DNA of 64,000 bases from CAYRNR01 sp964425605 (GCA_964425605.1 CAYRNR010000031.1:1-64000); one strand, 5' to 3'; positions 53,427 through 62,463 are shown, numbered from the stretch's first letter. The notes: generated by a model from the letters alone, not told the origin. Program-made: numbers and translations.

Positions 53427-54296
53427 ATGCGCGACATCCTCTACATCACCGCCCTGCTGGGCACGACGCTGGCCCTGCTGCTGGCGGGCTGCCCACCCGA
53501 TGCCGAGGAGAAGAACCCGCCCGGGCCGCAGGGCGACGACGACGACTTCATCGGCGACGACGACGACTTCATCGGTGACGACGACGACGCCGTGGGCGAC
53601 GACGACGACGACGACGCCGTGGGCGACGACGACGACGCCAGCGGCGACCAGGACTCCGACGGAGACGGCCTGACCGACGATCAGGAGGCCCAGGAGGGCA
53701 CCGACCCGAACAACCCCGACACCGACGGCGACGGCTGGAACGACGGCGACGAGGTCAACACCTACGCGTCCGATCCGAACAACGAGTGGTCCTACCCCTT
53801 CTCGTGCCACTACCCGCCGGGCCCCGGCCCCCAGTGGCAGGGCCAGGGCTGGAACACCGGCCAGGTCATGCAGGACGCGACCCTCCTGGACAAGTGCGGC
53901 GAGCAGATCCACATGCACGGCTTCTCGGGATGGGGGATGGCGATCTTCATCGGCGCCGAGTGGTGACCGGGTTGCGGAACGTTGGCCGGTTCGGCCCAGC
54001 AATACGCAAACGCCTGGATCAACGACGGTATCGTCGTGGTGTACGTCCTCGCCGAGGACAACTACGGCAGCGCCCCCAGCCAGCAGAAACTCATGCAGTA
54101 CTCCAACCAGTACGGGATGGACGACGTGATCGTCGTGTCCGACCCCAACTGGCAGTTCTCCAGCCACTTCGAGCAGGACGGCTACATCCCCACCGTGGCC
54201 CTGGTGAAGTACGACGGCACCATCCTGGTCAAGGACAACGAGAACCAGTTCAACGCCCAGCTGGGCAACGCCGCGCCGCCCTACGGCGGTCCCTGA
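53427..54296 (+). CDS. Thioredoxin-fold selenoprotein lipoprotein (TGA at codon 180 read as selenocysteine)
   Basis: 289 residues if TGA at 53964-53966 is decoded as selenocysteine. The signal peptide ends LLAGC (lipobox), then a GDDDD spacer and TSP3-like calcium repeats (DSDGDGLTDDQEAQEGTD). The C-terminal domain (about 155-289) is a thioredoxin fold: AIFIGAEW-U180-PGC183, then helix LAGSAQQYANAW, strand VVVYVLAED, and the cis-Pro loop YIPTVALVKYDG (Pro255). In-frame TGA sits precisely where the first Cys of the CxxC redox motif belongs, and the same frame continues for 110 codons of good thioredoxin sequence to a second TGA. A stem-loop suitable as a SECIS follows the TGA. Read without Sec, this would be a 179-residue truncated protein plus an orphan domain with no Shine-Dalgarno. 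The protein should act as a periplasmic or surface thiol-disulfide reductase. Confidence 0.85.
53973..54008 (+). promoter_or_regulatory. Candidate bacterial SECIS hairpin
   Basis: Lower stem TGCG (53973-53976) with CGCA (54005-54008), a 4 by 4 internal loop, then upper stem GTTGGCCG (53981-53988) with CGGCCCAGC (53992-54000, one bulged C). The apical loop is GTT, or GGTTC with the last pair open. The loop begins about 22 bases after the TGA, within the spacing known for SelB-bound bacterial SECIS elements, which also favour a GU-containing apical loop. Confidence 0.65.
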
Positions 54297-54303
54297 GACT
54301 CAT

Positions 54304-56319
54304 CTAGATCGACAACGCGGCCCGCGTGCCCTCGTCGATGGCGCGCTTGGCGTCGATCTCGCCGGCCTTCTTCGCCCCGCCGATGACGTGGACCTTTGCT
54401 CCCTCGAGCTCGGCCACCAGCTCTGCCACCGACTCCTGCCCCGCGCAGATCACCACGTGGTCCACGTCGAGCACGCGCCGCTCGCCGCCCGCGCGGATGT
54501 GCAGGCCGCGGTCGTCGATCCGCTCGTAGGCGACCCCGCCGATCATCTCGACGCCGCGCATGGCCAGGGTCGCGCGATGGATCCAGCCGGTGGTCTTGCC
54601 CAGGCCGGCCCCGAGCTTGCCCTCGCTGCGCTGCATCAGCACCACCTCGCGTGCGGCCGGGTGGGGCTGTGCACCGTCTGGCAGGAGCCCGCCAGGGTGG
54701 GTCAGTGAGCGATCGATGCCCCAGGTCCGGAGGTAGGCGTCCAGGTCGTCGTCACCCACCTCCGGGTCGTGGGTGAGGAACTCGGCCACGTCGAAGCCGA
54801 TGCCGCCGGCGCCGATCACCGCCACCCGTTCGCCCAGCTCGGCTGCTCCGCTCAGGACGTCGGCGTAGCCGACGACCGACGGGTGATCGACGCCCTCGAT
54901 GGCGGGCACGCGCGGCCGAACGCCCGTGGCGATCACCACGTGGTCGAACCCGCGCAGATCCGCGGCCGTGGCCCGGGTCTCCAGGCGCTGCTCCACCCCC
55001 GCCCCCTCGATCTCGTGGCGGAAGTACCGCAGCGTCTCGTCGAACTCCGACTTGCCCGGGACGGCCCGGGCCAGGTTGAGCTGGCCGCCGATGCGGTCCG
55101 AGGCCTCGAACAGCGTCACCCGGTGGCCTCGTTCGGCCGCGGTCACCGCCGCAGCAAGGCCGCCGGGGCCGGCGCCCACCACGGCCACGGTCCTCGTCCG
55201 GCGCGCGCGCCCCGACGCCATCTTCGTCTCGTTGCCGGCGCGCGGGTTGACCAGGCACGACACGGTCTTGCGCGAGAAGATGTGGTCCAGGCACGCCTGG
55301 TTGCAGCCGATGCAGACGTTGATCCGGTCCGCCTCGCCCGCCTCGGTCTTGGCCACGAAGTCCGCGTCGGCCAGCAGCGGCCGCGCCATGGACACCATGT
55401 CCGCGTGGCCCTCGGCCAGCACCTGCTCGGCCACGTCCGGTGTGTTGATCCGGTTGGACGCGACCACCGGGATGCCGACGTGCTCGCGCAGCGCCGCGGT
55501 GGCAAAGGCGAAGGCCGCCCGCGGCACCAGCGTCGCGATGGTCGGCACCCTCGCCTCGTGCCAGCCGATGCCCGTGTTGATCAGCGTCGCCCCCGCGTCC
55601 TCGACGGCGCGCGCAAGCTGCACCACCTCGGCGAATGTGCTGCCGTCGGGCACCAGGTCCATCACCGACAGCCGGTACACGACGATGAAGTCCTCGCCCA
55701 CGGCCTCGCGGACCCGCCGCACGATCTCCGTGGGCAGCCGCATCCGGTTGGCGTACTCGCCGCCCCACTCGCCGCCACGCCGGTTGGTGTGCCGCGCCAG
55801 GAACTGGTTGATCAGGTACCCCTCCGAGCCCATCACCTCGACGCCGTCGTAGCCTGCCTCACGGGCCCGCGCGGCCGTGTCGGCGAAGTCACCGATGGTC
55901 TTGTGCACGGCCCGGTCGCTGAGCTTGCGCGGCTTGAACGGGCTGATGGGCGACTTGATCGCCGACGGCGCAGCCACCAGCGGGTGATACCCATACCGCC
56001 CCGCGTGCAGGATCTGAAGGCAGATGCGCCCGTCGTGGGCGTGCACGGCCTCGGTGATCTTGCGGTGCTTGCGCACGTGCCGCGGCCTCGCCAGCCGCGC
56101 CCCCATCGGCCCCAGCCACCCCGTCCGGTTGGGCGCCACGCCGCCGGTGACCAGCAGCGCTGCGCCGCCGCGCGCGCGCTCGCCGTAGAACGCCGCGAGC
56201 CGCGCGAAGCCGCCGGGCAGCTCCTCGAGGCCGGTGTGCATCGAGCCCATCAACACCCGGTTGCGCAAGGTGACGAAGCCCAGATCGAGGGGGGACAGCA
56301 GGTGGGGATGAGCAGACAT
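54304..56319 (-). CDS. fadH: 2,4-dienoyl-CoA reductase-like flavo/iron-sulfur oxidoreductase
   Basis: 671 residues, almost exactly the length of E. coli FadH. An N-terminal old-yellow-enzyme FMN barrel carries Tyr near 166 (EGYLINQFL) and His near 252 (NTGIGWHEARVPT), matching the catalytic pair. The 4Fe-4S cluster Cys follow as C-x2-C-x3-C-x11-C (CIGCNQAC...SC, about 336-355). Then come the FAD and NADPH binding parts with GAGPGG (about 385) and GAGGIG (about 515). The enzyme reduces 2,4-dienoyl-CoA using NADPH during beta-oxidation of unsaturated fatty acids. The start at 56319 is chosen because it gives the family N-terminus HLLSPLDLGFVTLRNRVLMG. A relative acting on another enone substrate cannot be excluded. 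Confidence 0.9.
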   Translation of the reverse strand: MSAHPHLLSPLDLGFVTLRNRVLMGSMHTGLEELPGGFARLAAFYGERARGGAALLVTGGVAPNRTGWLGPMGARLARPRHVRKHRKITEAVHAHDGRICLQILHAGRYGYHPLVAAPSAIKSPISPFKPRKLSDRAVHKTIGDFADTAARAREAGYDGVEVMGSEGYLINQFLARHTNRRGGEWGGEYANRMRLPTEIVRRVREAVGEDFIVVYRLSVMDLVPDGSTFAEVVQLARAVEDAGATLINTGIGWHEARVPTIATLVPRAAFAFATAALREHVGIPVVASNRINTPDVAEQVLAEGHADMVSMARPLLADADFVAKTEAGEADRINVCIGCNQACLDHIFSRKTVSCLVNPRAGNETKMASGRARRTRTVAVVGAGPGGLAAAVTAAERGHRVTLFEASDRIGGQLNLARAVPGKSEFDETLRYFRHEIEGAGVEQRLETRATAADLRGFDHVVIATGVRPRVPAIEGVDHPSVVGYADVLSGAAELGERVAVIGAGGIGFDVAEFLTHDPEVGDDDLDAYLRTWGIDRSLTHPGGLLPDGAQPHPAAREVVLMQRSEGKLGAGLGKTTGWIHRATLAMRGVEMIGGVAYERIDDRGLHIRAGGERRVLDVDHVVICAGQESVAELVAELEGAKVHVIGGAKKAGEIDAKRAIDEGTRAALSI

Positions 56320-56452
56320 CCGGGAAAGGTAGCCACGCCCGTTGGCATCCACAAGCACAACGGTGAGCCGACCTGCACACCCTTCCGGTTCTAGGGGTGA
56401 GGGCGCTCCGAAGGGGTGCCCCGCCGGACAACCCAACGGGAAGGAAACCACC

Positions 56453-57091
56453 ATGACACGCACCCCTATCGCCCTGTTGCTCGCCCTCGCGCTCCCCCTC
56501 TTCGGCTGTGACCTCGTCACGACCAGCGACGGAGGAGACGACGACGACGTCTCGGACGACGACGACACTGCCGGAGACGACGACGACGTCTCGGACGACG
56601 ACGACACCGCCGGAGACGACGACGATGCCGCCGGCCCCTGGCCCGGCAACGTCACCGAGATCGACTCGACCACCGTGGTGACAGGCGATCTCGCCGACGG
56701 CGAGCTCATCGACCTCGACTGGGCCGACCTCAGCACCATGGCGTGCTGGCCCGGCACCGAGGACCTCAACTTCGACGGCACGCACGTGTTCTTCGCCACC
56801 TACCAGCCCGACTACACCGATTTGGTGGTCACCGTCACACCCGACGCCGGCGTGGACGCGAGCCTCTACGTGATGCAGATGGGCACCACCAACTACTACG
56901 TGCCCCCCGAGATCTCCTCCGTGGTCACCTGCGAGGCGAGCTACGACCAGGTCAACGACTCCAACCCGGGCGACGAGGAGAGCGCGTCGGTGATGGCGGT
57001 GAACAACCCCTACAACGTGCTCATCGGGGTCGCCGGCGCAGCCGGCGTGACCAGCGGCGGGTTCACTCTGGAGCTGGAGTTGCTGCAGTAG
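56453..57091 (+). CDS. Poly-Asp-spacer lipoprotein of unknown function
   Basis: 212 residues. AAGGAAA precedes the ATG; lipobox LFGC (Cys19). The spacer is a tandem of GDDDDVSDDDDTA units. The domain of about 140 residues (VTEIDSTTVVTGDLADGELIDLDWADL, DLVVTVTPDAGVDASLYVMQMG) looks like the beta-sandwich of pre-peptidase C-terminal (PPC) type domains. Its 3' end overlaps the convergent propeller gene by 29 bases. Confidence 0.78.
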   Translation: MTRTPIALLLALALPLFGCDLVTTSDGGDDDDVSDDDDTAGDDDDVSDDDDTAGDDDDAAGPWPGNVTEIDSTTVVTGDLADGELIDLDWADLSTMACWPGTEDLNFDGTHVFFATYQPDYTDLVVTVTPDAGVDASLYVMQMGTTNYYVPPEISSVVTCEASYDQVNDSNPGDEESASVMAVNNPYNVLIGVAGAAGVTSGGFTLELELLQ

Positions 57092-58628
57092 ATCCCAGAC
57101 ACAAGATCGCCCCCCCCCTCGCCCCCGCCACGATCCTCCCGTCCCAGAACACCGTGGTGGACTCCACCGCCCCCTCCACCTGGATCTCCCACAGCAGCTC
57201 GCCGCTGACCGCGTCGAAGGCGTGGATCCACCCCTCGGAGTCCGGGGCGACGACGGTGTGGCCGTCGGTAGACGGCGACGACCACGCCGCGCCGTGGAGA
57301 TCGGCGGCCCAGGCGATCACGGGGTTGCCGTCGGCGTCGGGCTCGCGCTGCACCGCGAGGAGGCGCCCGAGGCCGAGGTCGGGCTCGTGGGCGGTCGGGA
57401 CGAAGACCAGGTGGGCGGACGGGCCCGAGCCCATGGCGGCGGTGCCGAGGACGCCGCCGTTGAAGTCATGGCGCTTGTCGGCGCGCTTGGTGGTGCGGGC
57501 CGGGATCTCCAGGGTCCACGCGAAGTCACCGGCCTCCAGGTCCACCTTGGCGAACCGCAGGATACCCTTGGGGCTACACGGCCGGCACAGCACCTGGCGG
57601 TCCACCTCGGAGCCGACGTAGAGGTACGGGTGGTCGTCCTCGATGGCGATGACCGGCGACGCGTCGGTGTCGTCGCCGAGATCGAGCTGCATCACGACCT
57701 CGCCGGTGTCGAGATCCATGCCGGTGAGGCTGCCGATGCTGTCGGCGAAGTAGCCGACGCCGTCGTGCACGGCCATGGAGGACTCGATGCCCGCGCACCA
57801 GCGGGAGGTGTCGTCGCGGGTCTGTGCGTCGCCGTACTTGGGCCGCACCGTGTGGTAGGTGGCGGGATCGATCTCGGGGGCCAGACCGAGGCGCTGTCCC
57901 GCCCAGTCGGTGTGCAGGTCCACCCGGTAGACCAGGCCGTTCTCGCCGCCGAGGGCGAAGCGGTCCTCGCCTGGGAGCACCACGCCGTTGCCGTCGAACG
58001 CGCCCCAGCTGCGCGAGGGCCCCAGCGGCTCTCCGTCGCGGGTTCGATCGCGGCCCGAGATGTCCATGAGCACCGTCGGGCCGATCAGCGAGAAGGCCTT
58101 GTAGTGCCAGTCGCCGTCGTGGCCGGGCAGCCCCTGGCCCACGTACAGCAACGGCGCGCCGCGGGGGTCGATGGTGGGGGTGCCCTTGATGGACGCGGTC
58201 TGGGCGCGGAGGATCGGCCGGCTGCGCTCACCCGTGGCCAGGTCGAGGAAGTAGATGCGCCCGTCGAGGCCGCCCACGACCACCTCCACGTCGGGGCCGC
58301 CGGGCTCGACAAAGGGCTGCAGCGCGCGCGACCAGTCGCTCCAGTCCACCAGCAGCGGCTGGCCGGTCCAGCCCACGCCGCACCACTCCTTGGAACACCC
58401 GACGCCGTGGCGCCACAGCACCTCCACGGGCTCGCGGGGCAGTCGGCCCACGCCGTGCAGGTCCCGGTGGGGGCTGCCGCGGAACATCAGGATCCCCTCG
58501 TTGGGGGCGGTCGGCAGGGACTCGACCTCGACCAGGGGGGGGCCGGGCTCGCGGCGAGGCGGCGGCTCGGGTGGCGGTGTGCAGCCGACGACGGCGAGGA
58601 CGGCAGCGAGGGCCAGGGAACGGATCAA
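57063..58628 (-). CDS. PQQ-type beta-propeller lipoprotein
   Basis: 521 residues. Lipobox VVGC (Cys16) and a Pro-rich spacer (TPPPEPPPRREPGPP). The rest carries WD/PQQ-like propeller repeats: VVVGGLDGRIYFLDLATGE, ALGGENGLVYRVDL, YFADSIGSLTGMDLDTGEV, VVAPDSEGWIHAFDAVSGELLWEI. Cys pairs (CSKEWC, CRPC) may form disulfides. There are no dehydrogenase active-site signatures, so a scaffolding or sensing role is likely. Its ATG overlaps the stop of the upstream gene (ATGA at 58625-58628), making a coupled two-gene operon. Confidence 0.85.
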   Translation of the reverse strand: MIRSLALAAVLAVVGCTPPPEPPPRREPGPPLVEVESLPTAPNEGILMFRGSPHRDLHGVGRLPREPVEVLWRHGVGCSKEWCGVGWTGQPLLVDWSDWSRALQPFVEPGGPDVEVVVGGLDGRIYFLDLATGERSRPILRAQTASIKGTPTIDPRGAPLLYVGQGLPGHDGDWHYKAFSLIGPTVLMDISGRDRTRDGEPLGPSRSWGAFDGNGVVLPGEDRFALGGENGLVYRVDLHTDWAGQRLGLAPEIDPATYHTVRPKYGDAQTRDDTSRWCAGIESSMAVHDGVGYFADSIGSLTGMDLDTGEVVMQLDLGDDTDASPVIAIEDDHPYLYVGSEVDRQVLCRPCSPKGILRFAKVDLEAGDFAWTLEIPARTTKRADKRHDFNGGVLGTAAMGSGPSAHLVFVPTAHEPDLGLGRLLAVQREPDADGNPVIAWAADLHGAAWSSPSTDGHTVVAPDSEGWIHAFDAVSGELLWEIQVEGAVESTTVFWDGRIVAGARGGAILCLGSTAATPAPE

Positions 58629-59371
58629 GGGGTTCCCGGCACCAGCCCCTCGTGCTCCAGCAGCAGCGCGATCTCCTCGCGCTCCACGATCCCCTCGGTG
58701 AACACGGTCTCGTTCACGCGGACGAGGCGGTCCTTCGTCCCGGCCTCTTCACCCTCCACGGCCTCGGCGCCCGGGCACACCAGCGTCCGCTCGATGCGGA
58801 ACCCGCCTTCGAAGCCGACCACCTTGACCGGCGCGAACGATGGCGCCTGGTCCTCGGGCAGGTCCTTGGGCAGCCGCAGGTCGGCGGTACCGTCATCGGA
58901 CACGGCCACCTCGGAGCAGGTCTCGTCGGTCAGCAGTTCGCGGTGATCGGTGAAGAACCGCACCAGCGCCAGCGCCGCCTCCTCCTCTTCGAGGATGAGG
59001 ATCAGGCCCGAGACGTCCGCGCGGGTCGTCAGCGCCTTGCTCTCGTCGTCCTTGACCGCCTTGAGCTCCCGGCAGGCCGGCTCCGGCTTGCACTTGCCCT
59101 GGCCCAGCTGCACCTCCCAGCCTCGGGTGGGGAAGCCCAGCTCGACCGTGGTCCACTCCTTCTCCGACGGCGCGGCGCCGTCCTCGGGGCGATCCGGGTT
59201 GATGATCTTGCCGCCGTCGGCGACGGCGTCCGTGGCCTCGGTGGCCTCGGCCGCCTCCACGGGAGCCTCGGTCGGCGCGGCCTCCTCGGGCTCGGCGTCG
59301 GCGGGTCCGGGATCACAGGCGCACAGGCCGCCCAGCAGGACGATCAGGAACAACACGGGAAGAACGCGCAT
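58625..59371 (-). CDS. Lipoprotein of unknown function, first gene of the propeller operon
   Basis: 248 residues. GGAGG is 5 bases before the ATG; lipobox GLCAC (Cys19). An Ala/Glu/Pro-rich spacer follows, then a domain of about 160 residues with VELGFPTRGWEVQLGQGKCKPEPAC, an ALVRFFTDH motif and paired Cys. No family recognised. It overlaps the downstream propeller gene by four bases. Confidence 0.75.
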   Translation of the reverse strand: MRVLPVLFLIVLLGGLCACDPGPADAEPEEAAPTEAPVEAAEATEATDAVADGGKIINPDRPEDGAAPSEKEWTTVELGFPTRGWEVQLGQGKCKPEPACRELKAVKDDESKALTTRADVSGLILILEEEEAALALVRFFTDHRELLTDETCSEVAVSDDGTADLRLPKDLPEDQAPSFAPVKVVGFEGGFRIERTLVCPGAEAVEGEEAGTKDRLVRVNETVFTEGIVEREEIALLLEHEGLVPGTP

Positions 59372-59423
59372 GGGAACCTCCGCGGGCACGATCGCACAAG
59401 GTGCCGATGCCACGCAAACGCGA

Positions 59424-59452
59424 GAAGCCCCGGCCAGGGGCCGCGGGGCTTC
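59424..59452 (-). terminator. GC-rich hairpin terminator downstream of the RCC1-type gene
   Basis: GAAGCCCCG (59424-59432) pairs with CGGGGCTTC (59444-59452), with an inner GGCC/GGCC helix in the loop. On the minus strand it lies 19 bases after the stop at 59471 and is followed by TCGCGTTTG. The same stem sequence is found at 62119-62149. Confidence 0.6.
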
Positions 59453-59470
59453 CACACAGAGGTTTGTCTC

Positions 59471-60505
59471 TCACGGCGGTGAGGTCCCCGTTTCTGCGTA
59501 TCCCCAGCAGACTACGTGACCGTCGGTGCGCACGCCGCAGGTGTGCTCCGAGCCGATGCTCACCTGGACGAACGTCCCGTCGGGCTCGTCGAGGTGACCG
59601 CCGTCGTTGGCGCCATCGCACCAGACGTAGCCACCTTCGCGGATCCAGCATGTCCCCAGGGACGCGGCGTCCACGTACTCGACGGGACCGTTGGGTATCT
59701 CGGTCTGACCGTACTCGTTGCTGCCCCAGCAGCGGGCTGTTCCATCTATCTGGATCGCACACAAGTGCGCATTTCCGACGGAAAGGTGGAGGACGGGGAC
59801 ATCAGGGGCAACCTCGTCGACCAGCCCCGAGCAACCCCAGCACGAGATGTGCTGCTCCGTATCGACGCCACACCCACAGACCGCGTCGATGGAAACCTCG
59901 ACGAAAGAACCTCCAGGTGGATGAGTCTCACCGCAGCTGTCTTCTCCCCAGCACTGCAAACTGCCATCCTGCCCCACGGCGCAGTTCGAACTCCCCTGCG
60001 ATGCAACTTGGTCAAATTGCCCCGATGGGGGAGTGGACTGCCCATAGGAGTCGTTGCCCCAGCACGCGATCTCGCCGTTTGTCTGGAGCCCACACGCGTG
60101 ACTCGAGCCTGCCGAAAGCTGGACCATGATCTGCTCGGGAGGCTCGGTCTGTCCGTCGTCCGAGCGCCCCCAGCACGACACGAATCCGTCAGCCTGGATA
60201 CCGCAGGAGAAGTCGTTGCCCGCTGCAACGTGGCTCCAGCCGCCCTCGGACGACACGCAGCCATGGAAACAGGACTCCGAATCGTCGTCGTCACTGGACG
60301 TGTCGTCGTCGCCGGGGCTGGAGTCGTCGTCACCCGTCGAATCGTCGTCATCGATCGAGTCGTCGTCATCGCCCGAATCGTCGTCCATCACATCGTCGTC
60401 GGCCGGGCTATCCTCGCACTGACACGCCGGTTTCCCCACCAGCACGAGAAACGCCGCCGCCACGAGGATCCATCCGGGATGTCTCGTTGTCACTGAGGCG
60501 GCCAC
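59471..60505 (-). CDS. RCC1/BLIP-II-type seven-bladed propeller protein with poly-Asp spacer
   Basis: 344 residues from the GTG at 60505; an in-frame GTG at 60493 would overlap the upstream stop as GTGA and is equally likely. A hydrophobic N-terminus ends PACQC, then a DDDDS-type spacer. Seven repeats of about 38 residues follow, each with a CWG-type turn and TPP/EPP end (for example ACGLQTNGEIACWGNDSYGQ). This is the RCC1-like repeat of surface and secreted propellers. Conserved Cys pairs per blade suggest one disulfide per repeat. It forms an overlapping operon with the CHAP-like gene. Confidence 0.85.
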   Translation of the reverse strand: MAASVTTRHPGWILVAAAFLVLVGKPACQCEDSPADDDVMDDDSGDDDDSIDDDDSTGDDDSSPGDDDTSSDDDDSESCFHGCVSSEGGWSHVAAGNDFSCGIQADGFVSCWGRSDDGQTEPPEQIMVQLSAGSSHACGLQTNGEIACWGNDSYGQSTPPSGQFDQVASQGSSNCAVGQDGSLQCWGEDSCGETHPPGGSFVEVSIDAVCGCGVDTEQHISCWGCSGLVDEVAPDVPVLHLSVGNAHLCAIQIDGTARCWGSNEYGQTEIPNGPVEYVDAASLGTCWIREGGYVWCDGANDGGHLDEPDGTFVQVSIGSEHTCGVRTDGHVVCWGYAETGTSPP

Positions 60506-62013
60506 TGTCCGCCGTGGGTGATGCCGAAGAAGTCACATTCTTCGCCGCCGGGGTTCGGTGGATCGGATGGGTTGGCCCCAGGCTGGAATCCCGGCTTGCA
60601 CAGTGCAACCTGGCAGATGTCGCTGTTTTCCCAATCCTCGTCCGACACATCCGGTCCACACACCCTGACCGAGGAAGACGTCCTGAGCTGTACCGACTCC
60701 CGCAGCCCGGACCCCATGCTGCCCTCGATGACCCAGGCGTCGTTGGTGTCCGAGTCGGGATCGAACCCGCCGTCCCAGCCCACGAAGAGCATGGAATGCC
60801 CCCAGTGCCCCGACGTCACGAAGTCGCCCGGCTGGATGGGGGAGTCGGGATAGGACCAAACGAACTCGGCATCCACGGCGTACAGATCCTCGGCGTAGAA
60901 GAAGTCCCACATGTCCTCGACGACGAGACTGCCGTTTCCGCCTGGTGCCACGTCCTTGGCGGTGGGGGGATCGAGCGACGAACCCTCGCTGATCGCCCAG
61001 GTCGCGAACTCGGAGCACCAACCGTCGACAGGGGCGTATGGACCGTCCCGGTGGAACAGGTACTTTTCAGTGATCTCGTTGGACTCGCACGCCTGACCGA
61101 TGTCCCGGGCCGCGGCCTGCAGGATCGGGCTGTTGCGCGCGGCCGTGCCGCCGTAGGTCTCCAGCAAACCCAAGCGGTAGTCGTCGATCAGACCGTCCAG
61201 CGCCTTGTAGGGCCACATCGGCTGCCATGGCAGGAAGAAGTCCTCGCAATCGCCGCTGAGGATCATCTTGTCGTTCAGCCGGATCTTGACGTAGTCCACG
61301 TTGTACTTGTTGGAATAGCTGCGCGTGGTCTGGAGGTAGGCGTCGTCCCAGGCGTCGCCGCCCGCCTCGTACCAGAAGGCGGGGTTGGGGTAGACGATGA
61401 GGAGATCTCCGACCCAGTAGGCCAGTAGCGTTTGCAGCTGCTGGTTGTACTCGGACATGTCCACGTCCACGCAGTAACCCCCGCCGCCACAGAGCTGGGT
61501 GTCCTGTTGCCCCGTCGGACTCCGAACGATCGATTTGGTGGTGACGATGGTCCGGTGCACCAGGCCATCTTGCCAGTTCCACTCGTCGGTGTACCAGGGC
61601 ATGCCTGAACGGGAGCCGTCGCCGTAACTCTCCTCGAGTGTTTCGTACCCCAGGGGCCTCTCGCAGAAGACCGGGATCGTGGCCCCGGTCTCGAAGTCCG
61701 CGCCCCAGCCGATGGACTCGGTGGAGCCATGAAGGTCGTATTCCTCGATCGAACAAGCCTCGGTCAAGACACCGGGCACGGGCTCGTCGAACGACAACAT
61801 CTGCTCACCCAACTCGATGATCCGGATCGTGTCGTGGCCGTCGTCGATGACGTCGGCCTCTGCGAGCTTCTCCTGTAGAAAGGCCTCGAGCTCGTCGCGA
61901 TCCTCGAACTGCAGGGGCAAGGGCATCCAGTCGGGCCACACCTGGGCCTGGCTGGGAGTTGTCACGGTCAGCATGACGAGAACAACGAAGAGTTGACGAA
62001 CGGTCGCGCGCAT
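60490..62013 (-). CDS. Secreted CHAP/NlpC-fold-like cysteine hydrolase
   Basis: 507 residues from the ATG at 62013, with a signal peptide ending PSQA. Residues about 25-300 are a distinct aromatic-rich domain with no clear family. Residues about 330-420 have WCSEFATWAI and, after YPDSPIQPGDFV, the block HWGHSMLFVGW. This is the Cys and His pair of CHAP/NlpC-like peptidoglycan or amide hydrolases (Cys near 339, His near 410). A Cys-containing tail follows. A role in cell-wall cleavage is inferred from the fold pattern. The stop overlaps the start of the RCC1-type gene. Confidence 0.72.
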   Translation of the reverse strand: MRATVRQLFVVLVMLTVTTPSQAQVWPDWMPLPLQFEDRDELEAFLQEKLAEADVIDDGHDTIRIIELGEQMLSFDEPVPGVLTEACSIEEYDLHGSTESIGWGADFETGATIPVFCERPLGYETLEESYGDGSRSGMPWYTDEWNWQDGLVHRTIVTTKSIVRSPTGQQDTQLCGGGGYCVDVDMSEYNQQLQTLLAYWVGDLLIVYPNPAFWYEAGGDAWDDAYLQTTRSYSNKYNVDYVKIRLNDKMILSGDCEDFFLPWQPMWPYKALDGLIDDYRLGLLETYGGTAARNSPILQAAARDIGQACESNEITEKYLFHRDGPYAPVDGWCSEFATWAISEGSSLDPPTAKDVAPGGNGSLVVEDMWDFFYAEDLYAVDAEFVWSYPDSPIQPGDFVTSGHWGHSMLFVGWDGGFDPDSDTNDAWVIEGSMGSGLRESVQLRTSSSVRVCGPDVSDEDWENSDICQVALCKPGFQPGANPSDPPNPGGEECDFFGITHGGQWPPQ

Positions 62014-62118
62014 GTCCCCCCCTGGGATGATGTGAGTAACAGGTCCGGCAGCGATTATCCCCCCCCCCATCGCGGCCGGGTCAAGGCCGACTGCTGCGCA
62101 CGCCAGCACCCCAAACGC

Positions 62119-62156
62119 AAGAAGCCCCGACCGACGGCCGGGGCTTCTTTTCGTTT
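62119..62156. terminator. Bidirectional intrinsic terminator
   Basis: AAGAAGCCCCG (62119-62129) pairs with CGGGGCTTCTT (62139-62149). On the plus strand a T-rich run ending TTTTTT follows (62148-62159); on the minus strand TTGCGTTTG follows. It lies downstream of rpsU in the minus direction and serves that gene. Confidence 0.8.
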
Positions 62157-62181
62157 TTTGCAGACGGTCGTACTGCTTCAG

Positions 62182-62373
62182 CTATCGCTGCCGCTCCTGC
62201 TTCCGCCGCCGGCGCATGGCTTCGCGCTGCTTCTTGCGCTTGGCCTCACCCGGCTTGATGTAGAACATCTTCCGCTTGATCTCTTTCTTGATACCCGCCT
62301 GCTCCACCTTCCGCTTGAACCGACGGAGAGCGCGCTCGAAGGGTTCATCCCTCTTTACGGTAACGGTGATCAC
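62182..62373 (-). CDS. rpsU: 30S ribosomal protein S21
   Basis: 63 residues, the usual size for bS21. Family features: VKRDEPFERALRRFKRKVEQAG, then the basic C-terminal half KRKMFYIKPGEAKRKKQREAMRRRRKQ. A component of the small ribosomal subunit near the anti-Shine-Dalgarno region. The start is GTG at 62373 with GGAGG 9 bases upstream. It appears to be monocistronic with an intrinsic terminator 32 bases after its stop. Confidence 0.97.
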   Translation of the reverse strand: MITVTVKRDEPFERALRRFKRKVEQAGIKKEIKRKMFYIKPGEAKRKKQREAMRRRRKQERQR

Positions 62374-62463
62374 GCTGCTTCACCTCCCTCCGCCCGAAAT
62401 CCGGGAAAGCGTGGGGGGCAGATTTTGCACTTTCGTCCAGGGATGTCAACGCAGAATAGGGAC

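Noticed and set aside
53982..54296. The thioredoxin C-terminal half as a separate gene starting at TTG 53982
   Set aside because: It would lack the redox motif, signal and Shine-Dalgarno, and it is in the same frame as the upstream part with TGA at the Cys position, so a single selenoprotein is the better reading.
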